64,000 nt of DNA. Origin: Leuconostocaceae bacterium ESL0723 (GTDB lineage Bacteria; Bacillota; Bacilli; Lactobacillales; Lactobacillaceae). The notes below the pieces were generated by a model. It saw only the letters and a list, made by a program, of their open reading frames with translations. It did no database searches and had not been told where the DNA came from. Within the stretch, counting starts at the first letter, position 1, and every line of letters starts with the position of its first letter. The translations under genes were made by a program, and so were the position numbers. The stretch spans positions 122,501 through 186,500 of the forward strand of contig CP113928.1 of the NCBI GenBank assembly GCA_029392055.1, in the 5' to 3' direction. Shown piece after piece: positions 48,080-56,064 of this stretch.

Positions 48080-48359
48080 TTGATAAACGACCGTGAAGAG
48101 ATAAGTAGGTGGACGGCCTAACGAACAGAGAGCCGGCGGCTTGGTGAAAGTCGGTGTTAGGTCCAAATTGAAGATGGTCTTGGAGTCACAGAATGGGTGA
48201 GTCAGCTGATGAGCGCATTCCGGGGGTGCCCGATACAGCCCAGAGTTTAGTGAAAGCACTGAACTTGATAAGGGTAATTTAGTGATAAATTACCAAAAGC
48301 GAGTGGTAACACGTTTTTCGTCCCGCAATCTGGCTATTTTTTAGCTGGGTTGTTTTTTT
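48080..48359 (+). promoter_or_regulatory. T-box riboswitch 2 of a tandem pair (predicted Met specifier)
   Basis: A second full T-box follows directly: AGTA, AGAGAGCC, TTGGTGAAAG, then GAGTGGTAACACG (48301-48313). The terminator is CAATCTGGCTA with TAGCTGGGTTG and a T-run. The specifier (48174-48176) again reads ATG in the context AAGATGGTCTTGGAG. Both terminators must be opened for read-through into the GST-to-transporter operon, which would sharpen the response to uncharged tRNA-Met. The remaining 140 bases before the first gene hold a GGGGTT/AACC hairpin and no gene. Confidence 0.87.
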
Positions 48360-48501
48360 GTGAGTTGAATTCTGATTTAAAGGGGGTGGTACCTGAAGGT
48401 GCCAGGTAGTGTGGCGTTTTCAGCGATAATAATGCACGGATTGATAAAAACGGGGTTCCACCCCAGAACCAGAAGCCAGAAACCAATCAAGGAGTAAAAA
48501 C

Positions 48502-49584
48502 ATGAGCGATCAAACCTTACAAGATGAACTAGAAAATATCGAAGTTTCCGATACCCTCCAGGCCTGCCCAATCGACTTTTCCCAGTCGAAGGTAGCCAAC
48601 CCACGGGCCCACCAAAAGCAGAAGGAATACGACAACGGTCAGGACAAGTCGAACTTTAACGACCGGGAAAAGTTTGCGGCCTACCAGGGTCCGCAGTTCA
48701 AGGCCCGCTTTACCGACGGCACTCTGCCAGTCGAGCCTAATCGCTACCGCCTGATTTGGTCACGGCATTGCCCCTGGGCTAACCGGATTGCGATTGCCTT
48801 AGACCTGCTTGGCTTGGACAAGGTAATTTCCAACGGTATCGTCGATCCGTTGCGACCAGCCGGCGTGGTTGGGGATTGGTTCTTCACCCTGGACAAGGGC
48901 GATGTTGATCCAGTGTTGGGCATTCATTCCCTGGGGGAAGCCTACCGGAAGGCCGACCCGGACTATGACAAGCGGACCACGGTACCTGCCTTGGTCGATA
49001 CAAAAACCGGCAAGGTCGTCAACAACGATTACAACGAACTAATCAAAGAATTTTCCGAGGCTTGGCAGGATTATATTCCGGATGATGCACCGGACCTTTA
49101 TCCCGAGGACCTGCGGTCTGACATTGATGCCCTGAGTGACATTATCTTGATGGATGTGAACTATGCCGTCAATGAGGCCGGTCATGGCCGCTCCCAGGAA
49201 GATTATAAGAAGTGGTACGACAAAATCTTTAACCGCTTGGACTGGTTGGAAGAGCGACTGTCCCACCAACGTTATCTCTTCGGTGACCGCCTGACCCTGG
49301 TCGACATTAACCTGTACGTGACCCTGGCCCGTTTTGACCTGGTCTTTTACCAGAAGTACTACGTGAACAAGAAGCGACTAGTGGACTATCCCAACCTGTG
49401 GAACTATGCCAAGGATTTGTATTCGATTCCGGCCTTCGGCAACAACACTAACTTTGACTCGATGCGCCAGCGCTTCTACGAAGTGGACCACACGCCACAA
49501 GAAGACCTACCCCGTATCATCCCAATTGGGCCCGACGATGATATCTGGAAGGAAGCCAATGACAGAGCAGAAAAGTTCGGCTAA
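48502..49584 (+). CDS. Xi-class glutathione S-transferase (glutathionyl-hydroquinone reductase family)
   Basis: 360 residues. The thioredoxin-fold N half contains RHCPWANR with the catalytic cysteine C90, the CPWA signature of Xi-class enzymes such as E. coli YqjG. The helical C half ends with a typical PNLWNYAKDLYSIPAF. Such enzymes use a thiol to remove glutathionyl groups from adducts. First gene of a six-gene operon behind two Met T-boxes, overlapping the next gene by 26 bases. In this setting it may cleave or transfer an imported thiol adduct rather than act on hydroquinones. CAAGGAGTA precedes the ATG. Confidence 0.88.
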   Translation: MSDQTLQDELENIEVSDTLQACPIDFSQSKVANPRAHQKQKEYDNGQDKSNFNDREKFAAYQGPQFKARFTDGTLPVEPNRYRLIWSRHCPWANRIAIALDLLGLDKVISNGIVDPLRPAGVVGDWFFTLDKGDVDPVLGIHSLGEAYRKADPDYDKRTTVPALVDTKTGKVVNNDYNELIKEFSEAWQDYIPDDAPDLYPEDLRSDIDALSDIILMDVNYAVNEAGHGRSQEDYKKWYDKIFNRLDWLEERLSHQRYLFGDRLTLVDINLYVTLARFDLVFYQKYYVNKKRLVDYPNLWNYAKDLYSIPAFGNNTNFDSMRQRFYEVDHTPQEDLPRIIPIGPDDDIWKEANDRAEKFG

Positions 49585-50926
49585 TTTAACCAAGCGCCTG
49601 GCAGGCTTAATTGTAAATAGTGAGGTTCAGCCTGGGTCAGCGGCATACCAAACGGCACAAAAGTGTCTGTTGGACTACCTGGCTAGTTTCTACGCTGCTC
49701 AAGATGAGGTCGCGGTGCGGCGACTTTTTCAACGCCTGGCTGGTCTAGACCGGGTGCAGGTTTTGCATGAGGATGTTTCAGTTGAATCGGGGCAAGCGGC
49801 CCTGTTGAATGGTTTTGCGGCCCATTACTGTGACTTGGATGACATCCAGGCCAACTTCCGCGGTCATCCTAGTGCGGTAATCTATTCAGCCCTGCTAGCG
49901 GTGAGTGAGGGTAGTGAGTCGACCGGACGTTTCTTCCATGCCTACGTGGTAGGGGTCGAAGTTGCCGGTCAGCTAGGCGCCCAGGTGAATCCCAAGCACA
50001 AGCTGGACGGTTACCACACCACGGCAACGCTGGGGACAATAGCGGCGGCAGCCGCGCTGGCTTATTACGAGCAGCTTTCAGTCAATGAAACGGTTGCGAT
50101 TTTGTCCTTTGCGGCGACCCAGGCGGCCGGACTGGGACTTGAAGCAGGCACCGACACGAAACCATTACATGCCGGCCTAGCGGCTCAACGGGCGGTGCAG
50201 TCCTACCAGTTTGTCACTAGTGGCCTAACCAGTAGCCAGGATGCCCTTAATAACCAAAATGGCTGGGTCAAGACGGTGGTGGGCGTCGACCTAAATGAAA
50301 AGCAGCTGGTCGATAGCTGGCTGCGACCGGCCCAAATTGTGCAGCCCGGGATTTGGTTTAAGCAGCACCAGTTCTGCTCGGCGGCGATGTCCGGGTATGA
50401 CGCAGTCAGGCAGGCTTATCAAGCCGGTATCCGTCTGGACCAGGTTGAACGAGTGATTTTCCACTTCCCACCGGATGCCGATAAAGTTTTACGCTACCGG
50501 CAGCCAGAAAATGGTCAGGCTGGTAAGTTTTCCATCGAGTACATCGCCTGGCAGGTTTTAACCCAGGGCGATGTTAGCGATGCGCTCTTTGAGCCTGGGA
50601 TTGAGACCACTGCCTTTCAGGCAGTAGCCGGAATCTTTAGTCGGGTCAATGATGTACCGGCGGCCGGAAATGATCAACGGGAAACCGCAGTTGAGCTGGT
50701 TTCAAAGGGCCAGCAGGTAAAACGCTTTGATGTGAAATGGCCCAAGGGTTCGCCGCAAAACCCGCTGAATTACGGCGAGATTGAAGCAAAGTTAGCAGCT
50801 GTGCTGGGACCGGAACAGGGCACAATAGTCCAGCAGCTGGTTGCTGATTTAAATCAGCCCACCTTAAATAACCTGCTGGCAACCCTGGCAGCAATCAGCA
50901 GCCCCATTTTGGAGGAGAGTCGATGA
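49559..50926 (+). CDS. MmgE/PrpD family protein
   Basis: 455 residues of the family that includes 2-methylcitrate dehydratase and cis-aconitate decarboxylase. Family features are ALLNGFAAHYCDLDDIQANF near 80-100, HTTATLGTIAAAAALAYY, and FKQHQFCSAAMSGYDAV. Members act on polycarboxylic acids by adding or removing water or CO2. B. subtilis YxeQ, in the S-(2-succino)cysteine operon, belongs to the same family. The ATG at 49559 has AAGGAAG and lies inside the GST gene; the downstream GNAT gene overlaps by four bases. The substrate is unknown. Confidence 0.85.
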   Translation: MTEQKSSANLTKRLAGLIVNSEVQPGSAAYQTAQKCLLDYLASFYAAQDEVAVRRLFQRLAGLDRVQVLHEDVSVESGQAALLNGFAAHYCDLDDIQANFRGHPSAVIYSALLAVSEGSESTGRFFHAYVVGVEVAGQLGAQVNPKHKLDGYHTTATLGTIAAAAALAYYEQLSVNETVAILSFAATQAAGLGLEAGTDTKPLHAGLAAQRAVQSYQFVTSGLTSSQDALNNQNGWVKTVVGVDLNEKQLVDSWLRPAQIVQPGIWFKQHQFCSAAMSGYDAVRQAYQAGIRLDQVERVIFHFPPDADKVLRYRQPENGQAGKFSIEYIAWQVLTQGDVSDALFEPGIETTAFQAVAGIFSRVNDVPAAGNDQRETAVELVSKGQQVKRFDVKWPKGSPQNPLNYGEIEAKLAAVLGPEQGTIVQQLVADLNQPTLNNLLATLAAISSPILEESR

Positions 50927-51474
50927 TTAACCGACGAATTAAGAAAAGTGAAATTAAGGCCCTACAGGCCCTCTTGCATGGGGCTTATCAGGCTGACACC
51001 CAGCTGGGAATCCATTTCCAGGCGGCCAACGCTACCCTGCCTCAGATTGACGAGCACATCGACACCACCCCGACCTTTGTGACCGAGGTGGACCACCATA
51101 TCGTGGCAACGGCTTCGGTCCGGCTGCCCTGGTCAGCTGACCCCGGTCCTTATAACTTGCCGCATTTAGGCTGGATTGCGACCGACCGGCGCTTTGCCAA
51201 GCAGGGCTATGCCAGTCGGCTGATTGCCTGGGTGGAGCAGAACTACCTAAAAAAGCAATTAGACGCTCCCTTGGTTAGCCTGGGGACGGCGGTCGAACAT
51301 CCCTGGCTGCAAAAATTTTACACGGCCTTAGGGTATCATCCGGTTGAGGTGGTCCAAAAGCATTCGGACCACCTGACCATTTACATGGTTAAGTCATTAA
51401 AACCAGGTTACGACCGGCTGGATTCGGCCCAAATTAAGGAATATTTGCAGCGCTATCGACTGCAAGGCAAGTAG
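50923..51474 (+). CDS. GNAT family N-acetyltransferase
   Basis: 183 residues with a GNAT fold: HIVATASVRLPW as strands, then GWIATDRRFAKQGYASRLIAWVE carrying the acetyl-CoA-binding motif A (KQGYAS), and LQKFYTALGYHPVE near the end. It overlaps the PrpD-family gene by ATGA. In B. subtilis the yxe operon acetyltransferase (YxeL) acetylates S-(2-succino)cysteine; this gene may do the same job here. That is inferred from operon content, not from sequence identity. Confidence 0.85.
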   Translation: MINRRIKKSEIKALQALLHGAYQADTQLGIHFQAANATLPQIDEHIDTTPTFVTEVDHHIVATASVRLPWSADPGPYNLPHLGWIATDRRFAKQGYASRLIAWVEQNYLKKQLDAPLVSLGTAVEHPWLQKFYTALGYHPVEVVQKHSDHLTIYMVKSLKPGYDRLDSAQIKEYLQRYRLQGK

Positions 51475-51488
51475 TGAGTAGGTGAATT

Positions 51489-52157
51489 ATGAATTTCGAC
51501 TGGAAGTACTTTATTGACGCGTTTCCAGCGCTAGCAAAATATATCCCGGTGACCCTCTTGTTAGCGGTCCTGGCCATGGCCTTAGCTATTATCTTGGGTG
51601 GTCTAATCACCTTGCTACAGTTTTCCCATTACCGGCCCCTGCGCTGGTTTGCCGCGGTTTATGTCTCCTTTTTCCGGGGGATGCCGGCCCTGGTGCAGCT
51701 CTTTTTGATCTATTACGGGCTGCCCCAGTTATTCCCAATCTTTAAGGGATTACCGGCCCTGATGGCCACGGTGATTGGTCTGGGCTTCAAACAGTCCGCC
51801 TACCTGTCTGAAGTTTTCCGGGCGGCGGTTAATTCGGTGGACAAGGGCCAGGTGGAAGCCGGTTGGGCCCTACACATTAAGAGTTTTAAAATCTTCCGCT
51901 ACGTTGTCTTACCCCAGGCCTTTATCAATGCTTTGCCAGCGACCGGTAACACCTTTGTAGGCTTACTCAAGGAAACTTCCCTGGCCTTTACCCTGGGGAT
52001 TACCGAAATCTTTGCGGAAGGGAAGATGCTGGCCGGTGATTCCTTTAAGTACTTTGAAACCTATTTGGCAGTTGGCTTGACCTACTGGGCCCTGATTATC
52101 GTTTATTCTTGGGCCCAGTCGGGAGTTGAACGCCTGTTAACGAGACCGTATCGGTAG
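51489..52157 (+). CDS. Polar amino-acid ABC importer, permease
   Basis: 222 residues, about five membrane helices, with the His/Glu/Gln/Arg permease pattern FFRGMPALVQLFLIYYGLP and an EAA loop (VEAGWALHIKSFKIFRYVVL). Its ATPase and binding protein follow. Permeases of this type import cystine, glutamine or related polar compounds, including the YxeN-type for S-(2-succino)cysteine. Confidence 0.9.
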   Translation: MNFDWKYFIDAFPALAKYIPVTLLLAVLAMALAIILGGLITLLQFSHYRPLRWFAAVYVSFFRGMPALVQLFLIYYGLPQLFPIFKGLPALMATVIGLGFKQSAYLSEVFRAAVNSVDKGQVEAGWALHIKSFKIFRYVVLPQAFINALPATGNTFVGLLKETSLAFTLGITEIFAEGKMLAGDSFKYFETYLAVGLTYWALIIVYSWAQSGVERLLTRPYR

Positions 52158-52168
52158 GAGGATGGCTG

Positions 52169-52915
52169 ATGGCCCTGATTGAAGTGAAGAATTTATCGGT
52201 AACGATTAAGCAAAAGCAGATTCTAGAAGACATAAACTTTGCCGTGGAAGAGGGGGAGGTGACCGTCTTGGTGGGACCCAGTGGATCTGGCAAGACGACC
52301 CTGTTACGGACCTTAAACCTCCTACAACAACCCGCCGCTGGTACCATTCAAATTGGGCAAAGTGCAGTCGACGGCAGTAAGCTCAACAAGAAAAGCACTC
52401 GGGCCCTGCGGGCCGAATCAACGATGGTCTTCCAGCAGTTTAATTTATTTAAAAACATGACCGTGATTGAAAATGTGATGGCGCCACTGCTGTTAAACAA
52501 GTTGGCCAAGTGGGACGAAGCCCACGCAATCGCTGAGGAGCGTCTGCGCGAGGTTGGGCTGTTGGCGTTCGCTGATAAGTACTCGTCTTCCTTGTCGGGT
52601 GGCCAGCAGCAGCGGGTGTCGATTGCACGGGCAATTGCAGTAAAGCCGGCGGTGGTCCTACTCGATGAACCGACCTCGGCCTTGGATCCGGAACTAGTGG
52701 GGAGTGTCTTAAAAACGATTCTGGAACTGGCCAAGCAGCACATCACGATGGTGATTGTGACCCATGAAATGGACTTTGCCCGTCAGATTGGCAACCAGAT
52801 TATTTTCTTGGAGAAGGGTCAAATCGTCCACAAGGGCACGCCGGACGAAATTTTGTCAGATCAGGGCCCGGAGAGAGTCCACAACTTTTTAAATTCCGTA
52901 TCAGCGGCCTATTAA
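52169..52915 (+). CDS. Polar amino-acid ABC importer, ATP-binding protein
   Basis: 248 residues with Walker A GPSGSGKTT, signature [15 protein letters not shown], Walker B VVLLDEPTSALD and the switch THEMDFAR. It lies 11 bases after the permease gene, with TAGGAGG as ribosome-binding site. It resembles YxeO/GlnQ-type ATPases. Confidence 0.93.
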   Translation: MALIEVKNLSVTIKQKQILEDINFAVEEGEVTVLVGPSGSGKTTLLRTLNLLQQPAAGTIQIGQSAVDGSKLNKKSTRALRAESTMVFQQFNLFKNMTVIENVMAPLLLNKLAKWDEAHAIAEERLREVGLLAFADKYSSSLSGGQQQRVSIARAIAVKPAVVLLDEPTSALDPELVGSVLKTILELAKQHITMVIVTHEMDFARQIGNQIIFLEKGQIVHKGTPDEILSDQGPERVHNFLNSVSAAY

Positions 52916-52957
52916 ACCTAAATATCAAATCAATAAAATGAAAAGAGAGAAGTATCT

Positions 52958-53770
52958 ATGAAAAAGCGAAACCCAGCGCGATGGGCGATTATTATCATTA
53001 TTGTGGTGCTGCTAGCGGCGATTGGTGGCTGGTTCTACCATAGTCAGCACAGCAAGCAGTCCGGCAGTGATAGTGGCCAAAAGACCTTGAAAATTGGGGT
53101 TACCGGGACTAGTTTCCCAACCGCCTATAAGAACGATGGGAAGTTAGTCGGCTTTGATGTCGATGCCATTAATGCTGCGGCTAAAAAGGCTGGTTACAAG
53201 GTGGAGTGGGTGACCGGTGAATTTGACGGTCTGCTCGGTCAGCTGGATAACGGCAAGATTGACACGGTCGCCAACGACGTGGCTATCACCCCTGAGCGGC
53301 AAAAGAAATATCAATTCAGTCATATTTATAACCAGGAAGAAACCACGGTGGCCGTCAACAAAGATTCCAGTGTCAACAATTTGAACGACCTGGCTGGCAA
53401 AACGGTTGCTGGGGCGACCGCATCTAATAATACGAAGAACTTGCAGAATTATAACAACAAGATTCAGCTAAAGCTCTACGACGCCCGGGACGTAACCTAC
53501 CAGGCTTTGCTATCAGGCCACGTGGATGGGGTCGTGAACACCCGCAATAACCTGGAGGCCATTATTAAGGCCAAGAACTATCCATGGAAGGTCGTGCCAG
53601 GCAGTGCGGCGACGGTTCAAATTGCCCTGCCATTCCGCAAGGATGACAGCGAGAGCAGCACGATTTTGAAGAAGTTGAACCCAGCCATCGATGAGATTAA
53701 GAAGGACGGGACTTTGAAGCAGCTTTCTGAAAAGTACTTTGGATATGATGCCACTGCTGATTTAAAATAA
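52958..53770 (+). CDS. Polar amino-acid ABC importer, substrate-binding protein
   Basis: 270 residues of the SBP_bac_3 type: KTLKIGVTGTSFPTAYKN, then GKLVGFDVDAINAAAKKAGY and ANDVAITPERQKKYQFS. A hydrophobic N-terminal segment (10-29) has no cysteine after it, so the protein is probably held by an uncleaved helix instead of a lipid. Last gene of the operon; a terminator follows. Cystine-type and S-(2-succino)cysteine-type binders share this layout, so the ligand is not decided. Confidence 0.9.
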   Translation: MKKRNPARWAIIIIIVVLLAAIGGWFYHSQHSKQSGSDSGQKTLKIGVTGTSFPTAYKNDGKLVGFDVDAINAAAKKAGYKVEWVTGEFDGLLGQLDNGKIDTVANDVAITPERQKKYQFSHIYNQEETTVAVNKDSSVNNLNDLAGKTVAGATASNNTKNLQNYNNKIQLKLYDARDVTYQALLSGHVDGVVNTRNNLEAIIKAKNYPWKVVPGSAATVQIALPFRKDDSESSTILKKLNPAIDEIKKDGTLKQLSEKYFGYDATADLK

Positions 53771-53778
53771 GTCCAATA

Positions 53779-53808
53779 AAAAAGACTGACACTTGTCAGT
53801 CTTTTTTT
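53779..53808 (+). terminator. Terminator between convergent operons
   Basis: AAAAAAGACTGACA, loop CT, TGTCAGTCTTTTTTT: a perfect palindrome with A and T runs. It overlaps the last codons of the minus-strand gene ending at 53796. Confidence 0.92.
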
Positions 53809-54050
53809 GCAAAACCAATTATCCAAAAGAGCATGCCTTCACCCAAGCAGAGGAAGCCGACCATCAGAACCCAGTAGTGCCAGGGGTTGGATAAGGTCAA
53901 GAAGAAACCAATTAAAACCGCGGCATAAGCAACCGGCAGCAGGAATTTTAACCAAGGCTGTCGGGCATACTTGGTAATGGCGAACTGGCTGACTAGGATG
54001 AGCAGGCCTACCGCCAGGGCCGGCCAGTTCCAACTTTCAAAGAGGGCCAT
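53796..54050 (-). CDS. Small membrane protein at the end of the arg operon
   Basis: 84 residues with three hydrophobic helices (about 8-25, 35-53, 58-79), tryptophan-rich. The start overlaps the argD stop (TAATG), so it is translationally coupled to the arginine operon. Its stop lies within the bidirectional terminator. I recognise no family; an accessory role in amino-acid metabolism or transport is only suggested by position. Confidence 0.65.
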   Translation of the reverse strand: MALFESWNWPALAVGLLILVSQFAITKYARQPWLKFLLPVAYAAVLIGFFLTLSNPWHYWVLMVGFLCLGEGMLFWIIGFAKKD

Positions 54051-55201
54051 TAGCCTTCCATTTCCTCAACCTGGTCCACCGCTGAAGCGATGGCGTTGAC
54101 GGCTGCCTGTAGGCTGGACTCATCAATAATCAATGGTGGCAGGAGCCGGAGAGTGTTGCCCCGGGCTGACAGGGTCAGGAAGCCTTCGTCCTGGAGGGCG
54201 GTAATTACATCGTTAACGGGCGTGCTGTCATCGAGGTGGATGCCAACCATCAGGCCTTCACCGGAAATGCTCTTGATACCGGGCAAATCAAACAAGTACT
54301 CGTGCAAAGTCTTCATCAGATAGGCTCCTTTCTCCCGAACGGACTGGAGGAACTCGGGGGTCAGCTGCTGGAGAACCTGGTCAGCTGCTGACATGACAAT
54401 TAAGTTACCACCAAAGGTCGTGCCGTGATCGCCGGGCTTAAAGTTGGCGGCCACTTCATCCTTGGCCACCATGGCCCCGACGGGAAGGCCGTTAGCCAGT
54501 CCCTTGGCAACCGTAATAATATCAGGGACTAAATCAAACTGTTCAAAGGCGAACTTATAACCAGTCCGGCCCATGCCGGCCTGGACTTCATCCACAATCA
54601 AGAGGGTACCAGTGTCTTGGCACTTAGCCTGGACTGACTGCAACCACTCGCGGTCACCGACGTTGACGCCACCTTCACCCTGAATGACTTCTAGGATAAC
54701 AGCCGCCGTATTTTCATCGATTTCATCAAGAGCAGCGGGGTCATTGTAGGTTGCCATCTTCACAGCCGGCATCAAAGGATCAAAGCCAGAGTGGATGTGG
54801 GGGTAACCAGTCACTGCCAAGGTGCCAGTGGTCCGGCCGTGGAAACCGTTGTCAAAAGCGACAATCGTTTCCTTCTTGGTAGCCTTGTGGGCCAACTTGA
54901 TGGCGGCCTCGTTGGCCTCGGCGCCGGAGTTACAGAAGAAGGCCTGGTAGCCATCGGGGGCTAATTCTTCGGCCACCTTGGTCACAATACTGTTGGGATA
55001 GAGGTTGGAGGTGTGCCAAATCTTGTTGAGCTGGGCGGTTACGGCCTCAAAGATGGCCTTGTTGCTATAGCCCAAGTTACAAACGCCGATTCCACTGGTT
55101 AGATCCACGTAGGTCTTGCCCTTGGTATCGACCAGGTGGAAATCGTGGCCGTGGTCAATTTCGATTGGAAATTGAGTGTAGGTGTTCATGAGTTTTGACA
55201 T
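54050..55201 (-). CDS. argD: Acetylornithine aminotransferase
   Basis: Pyridoxal-phosphate enzyme converting N-acetylglutamate semialdehyde and glutamate to N-acetylornithine. The 383 residues have NSGAEANEAAIKLA, DEVQAGMGRTG and the PLP lysine K233 in ITVAKGLANGLPVGA. I chose the ATG at 55201 (MSKLMNTYT) because AGGAGGA lies nine bases upstream; an in-frame extension to 55294 has no ribosome-binding site. Fourth gene of argCJBD, separated from argB by 133 bases. Confidence 0.95.
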   Translation of the reverse strand: MSKLMNTYTQFPIEIDHGHDFHLVDTKGKTYVDLTSGIGVCNLGYSNKAIFEAVTAQLNKIWHTSNLYPNSIVTKVAEELAPDGYQAFFCNSGAEANEAAIKLAHKATKKETIVAFDNGFHGRTTGTLAVTGYPHIHSGFDPLMPAVKMATYNDPAALDEIDENTAAVILEVIQGEGGVNVGDREWLQSVQAKCQDTGTLLIVDEVQAGMGRTGYKFAFEQFDLVPDIITVAKGLANGLPVGAMVAKDEVAANFKPGDHGTTFGGNLIVMSAADQVLQQLTPEFLQSVREKGAYLMKTLHEYLFDLPGIKSISGEGLMVGIHLDDSTPVNDVITALQDEGFLTLSARGNTLRLLPPLIIDESSLQAAVNAIASAVDQVEEMEG

Positions 55202-55280
55202 AATTGGTAGTCCTCCTGACATATCTGGTAAGTGACTGCTTGGTCCGTTAAATGTTCGTATAAGGGTTTTGTAAGTGCCC

Positions 55281-55301
55281 GCCCGGCAAAGCAAGCCGGG
55301 C
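55281..55301 (-). other. GC-rich hairpin between argB and argD
   Basis: GCCCGGC, loop AAAGCAA, GCCGGGC (plus-strand reading) forms a strong 7-pair stem in the 133-base argB-argD gap, with no T-run after it on the minus strand. It may be an mRNA processing or stability element. No promoter is clear in this gap. Confidence 0.4.
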
Positions 55302-55334
55302 TTGCATGGTCAGGGTAACGCGCGGCACCTGGTT

Positions 55335-56060
55335 TTACAACATGATTTCCGTGCCGGCGTGGTCCAGGTGGTTGGTAATGGTGATCTTGGCCACCCCAGC
55401 ATTGAGGGCGGTAAAGGCCGACTTAATCTTAGGCACCATGCCAGCCGTAATCTGCTGGGCGTCAATCATTTCGGCCGCCTTCTGGGGGTTGATCCGGTCA
55501 ACGATGACCTGGTCAATCAAGACCCCGGGCACATCGGTCAGTAAAATCAACTCCTCGGCGTTGGTCAAAGTGGCCAGGGATTGGGCAGCCGTGTCGGCGT
55601 TAACGTTGAGGGTGTGGCCCTGGTCGTCGATAGCCAAAGAGCTCATAATCGTGACCTTGCCCTGGGGCAGGTTGGCCAGGGCCTGTTTATTTACGCCAGT
55701 AATTTTACCAACTTCACCATACTTGGCCTGGTCCAGGTAGTCCCCGTAGAGAATGCTTTCCTGGTTTTGGTTCAGGGCGTAGCAGGGAATACCGTGGTCC
55801 TTGAAGCGCTGGGCAAACATGGGCTGGACTACCTGGTCTAAGATTTGGGCGGTCAGGGTAATCAGGCGCTTAGGTGTGACCCGGATGCCGTCGATTTTCT
55901 TGGTGGGGAAGTTGAAAAACTCTGAAGCAGAAGTAATCATCTGACCACCGCCGTGGACGATGACGACCTGTTCGTGCTGGGCCAACCAAGTCCGCATCTG
56001 GTCAAAGAAGGCGTTATCTAATTTGCTGATGGCGTTTCCGCCGATTTTAATGATAATCAT
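55335..56060 (-). CDS. argB: Acetylglutamate kinase
   Basis: Phosphorylates N-acetylglutamate. The 241-residue amino-acid-kinase fold has IIIKIGGNAIS and VIVHGGGQMI at the N terminus and the nucleotide-binding NVNADTAAQSLATL. The ATG at 56060 starts four bases after argJ ends; a longer frame from 56093 would overlap argJ. The N-terminal helix of arginine-inhibited kinases is absent, so feedback control is probably weak and regulation lies with the T-box. Confidence 0.94.
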   Translation of the reverse strand: MIIIKIGGNAISKLDNAFFDQMRTWLAQHEQVVIVHGGGQMITSASEFFNFPTKKIDGIRVTPKRLITLTAQILDQVVQPMFAQRFKDHGIPCYALNQNQESILYGDYLDQAKYGEVGKITGVNKQALANLPQGKVTIMSSLAIDDQGHTLNVNADTAAQSLATLTNAEELILLTDVPGVLIDQVIVDRINPQKAAEMIDAQQITAGMVPKIKSAFTALNAGVAKITITNHLDHAGTEIML

Positions 56061-56064
56061 AGGC

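Noticed and set aside
47800-48360. Repeated sequence blocks as a CRISPR or insertion-sequence repeat
   Set aside because: The repeated blocks (AGAGAG, TTGGTGAAAG, ATGGTCTTGGAGTC, GTGGTAAC) are conserved T-box motifs present once per element.
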